From assembly GCA_041654915.1 (NCBI GenBank), contig JBAZCO010000082.1, positions 1 through 7,526 of the forward strand: a stretch of 7,526 bases of DNA. The letters run 5' to 3'. Origin of the DNA: JBAZCO01 sp041654915 (lineage in GTDB: Bacteria > Bacillota > Clostridia > Christensenellales > DTU072). The notes beneath the pieces were generated by a model that did not search any database, had not been told where the DNA came from, and was given only the letters and a program-made list of their open reading frames with translations. Of the stretch, positions 5,932 through 7,526 are shown piece after piece. Each line of letters begins with the position of its first letter. Within the stretch, counting starts at the first letter, position 1. Position numbers and translations under genes: made by a program.

Positions 5932-7525
5932 CAAGTTTTGCATAGGTAAATCTAGCTGAAGTGTATGCCTCAATTTTGTTTGGTGTGCAAGTTTCTAGCC
6001 CATTTGCATCTGCAAAATGTTTATAAGTACCTTGTCTTGCACATATATAACTCCTAATAAACTGTGACATTATCACGGGCATATTTAGGCGCTTTGTGTA
6101 CATCTGCCCAGACTTTATTTGGTCTAAATGACTAACGGGAATGAGCGGCACTTCGTGTATGGAATTGTTAGAGGTGGAGAGTTTGGACTCTAGTGTAGGT
6201 ATATAATGCTTGCCGCACTCCCTGGAAAAAATAGCTTTTGTTTCTATGTTTTGTGCGCCCAAAAAAATCTGTGCGTTACAGTTATCACGAATTATTGTAG
6301 AGCATTCTGCGTTGTATGTGAAGTCTATTTGCTTGTAAGACTGCACAAATAGATGAAACCAAATGTTTCTTGAGCGAGAAGTTGCTATCTTGTTTTCCAT
6401 ATCTTTTATTGCAGGGATATTACCAAATTCATCAAGTAAAAAATGTAGCGTTCGAGTAATGCTTTTGGACTGCTCTGCACGCTCTAGCATTTGCCTGTAT
6501 ACCCAATCAATAAACAGCCCTGCAATAAGAAAATCGCTCTTTTCGTAGTCACGGGTGATGAGAAAAATAGCAAAAGGGTGGTCGCCTATTCCCTCAAGAT
6601 TAACTGTGCTGTCAGTGGTAAGCGCAAATATATGCCCTTGAAACCAATCCTTTACCGCCCCGTCAAAAACACCGCAGTAACTGCGCATTGTATTGGGCGC
6701 ATTGTCAAGAGCGGTAGCCATTAGTGCTTTGGTTTTAGCGCTTTTATCCTCTAGTAGCCAGTGATTGTTTAGTGAACAATCCTCACCCATAATGGGAGTT
6801 CTTAACGCTAGATAGTATTGCTGTAATGTGCGAAAGGTCATCATATCACGGGTAAAGCCGGAGTCCTCGTCTAATGCATCTTCTAGCATACAATGGATTA
6901 GCCCTTTCAATAAATCTTGCGCCCCGAATTCCCAAGATTTGTCTTTACTGCTTTGCACATCAATCATCATATTGGCAAGTTGGTTAACTAAATTATCAAC
7001 CTCTGCTTCAATATAATCTTCTTCAAAATGAATATAGTTGTCGCAAGCAGTGCCGTTGGCAAAAGCATATCCCCTATATTCAATATATCCCGAGGGAGAA
7101 AAGTCCTCCTTATTGCCAAATATGCTTAAATCACTGCTGACCAAACCTGTGCGCATTATACAGTCATTGCCAAGGTTTTTTAGTTTCATCTTTTTGTCAT
7201 AAACTTCCAAAAGGGGATTCCATTTATCTGTTCTTCTTAGGTCTTTGAAGTTTAGCACAAACAGCTTATAGCCTTGGTCTTGCAAATGTCTTGCATTCCT
7301 ATTAAAAAGCTCACCCTTTGGGTCGGTTAGAAACAAATGCGGCTTGTTTTTTTGCGAGGATATCGCTCTAAGTTGCGGCTCTACGCACCCCGTTGTTTTG
7401 CCGCTCCCCGTTGTGCCAACATATAGTTCGTGTGAGTGGGGCAGATAGTAATATCTAAGCTCGCACCCCACCCGCTCATTGTCGGGAAGCGCATCAAATT
7501 CGTAAACGGAATAGGCTTTGCCGTC
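5912..7525 (-). CDS. VirD4/TraG-type conjugative coupling protein (T4CP), N-terminus outside window
   Basis: The minus-strand frame is open to the right edge. The GTG at 7471 is internal, with 18 further in-frame residues upstream, so 538 residues are visible. Numbered from the codon at 7525-7523: Walker A GTTGSGKTT 37-45, DPKGELF 68-74, KWNPL 101-105, Walker B LHFLLDEFGNIP 360-371 with Asp365-Glu366, then SRSRNIWFHLFVQSYKQ, the usual block after Walker B in VirD4/TraG ATPases. Coupling proteins form hexameric ATPases at the membrane that bring the relaxase-DNA complex to the type IV secretion channel during conjugation. The N-terminal membrane helices expected for the family lie beyond the window. 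An acidic, aromatic stretch at about 109-176 separates KWNPL from the helical domain, as I recall for related Gram-positive elements. No stop or frameshift is seen. It implies a conjugative element here, pointing away from the transporter operon. Confidence 0.92.
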   Translation of the reverse strand, partial: DGKAYSVYEFDALPDNERVGCELRYYYLPHSHELYVGTTGSGKTTGCVEPQLRAISSQKNKPHLFLTDPKGELFNRNARHLQDQGYKLFVLNFKDLRRTDKWNPLLEVYDKKMKLKNLGNDCIMRTGLVSSDLSIFGNKEDFSPSGYIEYRGYAFANGTACDNYIHFEEDYIEAEVDNLVNQLANMMIDVQSSKDKSWEFGAQDLLKGLIHCMLEDALDEDSGFTRDMMTFRTLQQYYLALRTPIMGEDCSLNNHWLLEDKSAKTKALMATALDNAPNTMRSYCGVFDGAVKDWFQGHIFALTTDSTVNLEGIGDHPFAIFLITRDYEKSDFLIAGLFIDWVYRQMLERAEQSKSITRTLHFLLDEFGNIPAIKDMENKIATSRSRNIWFHLFVQSYKQIDFTYNAECSTIIRDNCNAQIFLGAQNIETKAIFSRECGKHYIPTLESKLSTSNNSIHEVPLIPVSHLDQIKSGQMYTKRLNMPVIMSQFIRSYICARQGTYKHFADANGLETCTPNKIEAYTSARFTYAKLAKKRDK

Positions 7526-7526
7526 A

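Noticed and set aside
7469..7471. GTG as the start of the minus-strand coupling protein
   Set aside because: Eighteen sensible in-frame codons precede it up to the window edge, and a start here would leave no room for the N-terminal membrane anchor expected in VirD4/TraG proteins.

Overview
The window looks like DNA from a low-to-moderate GC Gram-positive bacterium, most likely an anaerobic Bacillota of the clostridial type. The signs are strong AGGAGG-type ribosome binding sites, a TTG start, tightly overlapping genes, an ECF transporter of the Trep_Strep/MptD family, a small cupin of a kind I associate with clostridia, and a Gram-positive style VirD4/TraG coupling protein. The genetic code is standard. 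Taxonomy below this level cannot be read from the sequence.

Layout. Positions 2-5870 on the + strand form one compact transcription unit with no room for internal promoters. (1) The 3' part of an ABC protein of exporter fold (nucleotide-binding domain, truncated by the window edge). (2) A full-length second exporter-fold ABC protein. (3) A predicted ECF substrate-binding S component. (4) An EcfT transmembrane coupling protein. (5) A fused double-ATPase EcfA protein. (6) A small cupin. The first five genes overlap by 1 or 4 bases (TTGA, TAATG, ATGA, ATGA). The cupin follows after 11 bases with its own strong ribosome binding site. The minus strand from 5912 to the right edge carries a converging VirD4/TraG conjugative coupling ATPase, truncated at its N-terminus. 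No gene-free stretch exceeds about 45 bases.

How the genes may work together. Genes 3-5 form a self-contained (group I type) ECF importer: S binds the substrate, T couples it, and the fused A protein hydrolyses ATP. Genes 1-2 look like a heterodimer with one degenerate and one intact ATPase site. The defects fall in the same composite site: Tyr replaces the Q-loop Gln in protein 1, and LSAGE replaces LSGGQ in protein 2. An exporter-fold ABC pair beside a dedicated ECF importer recalls the siderophore or metal-chelate uptake modules of the yersiniabactin/equibactin type, where exporter-fold ABC proteins act in import. The substrate here is unproven. The coupling protein next door suggests that the transporter is cargo of, or lies at the edge of, an integrative conjugative element.

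Main points for a second look: the ABC-pair plus ECF cassette and its possible mobile setting; the matched asymmetry of the ATPase sites; an acid-free, Lys/Arg-rich tail on EcfA that may reflect a one-base frameshift at a T5 run; and an unusual acidic N-terminal extension on the S component.
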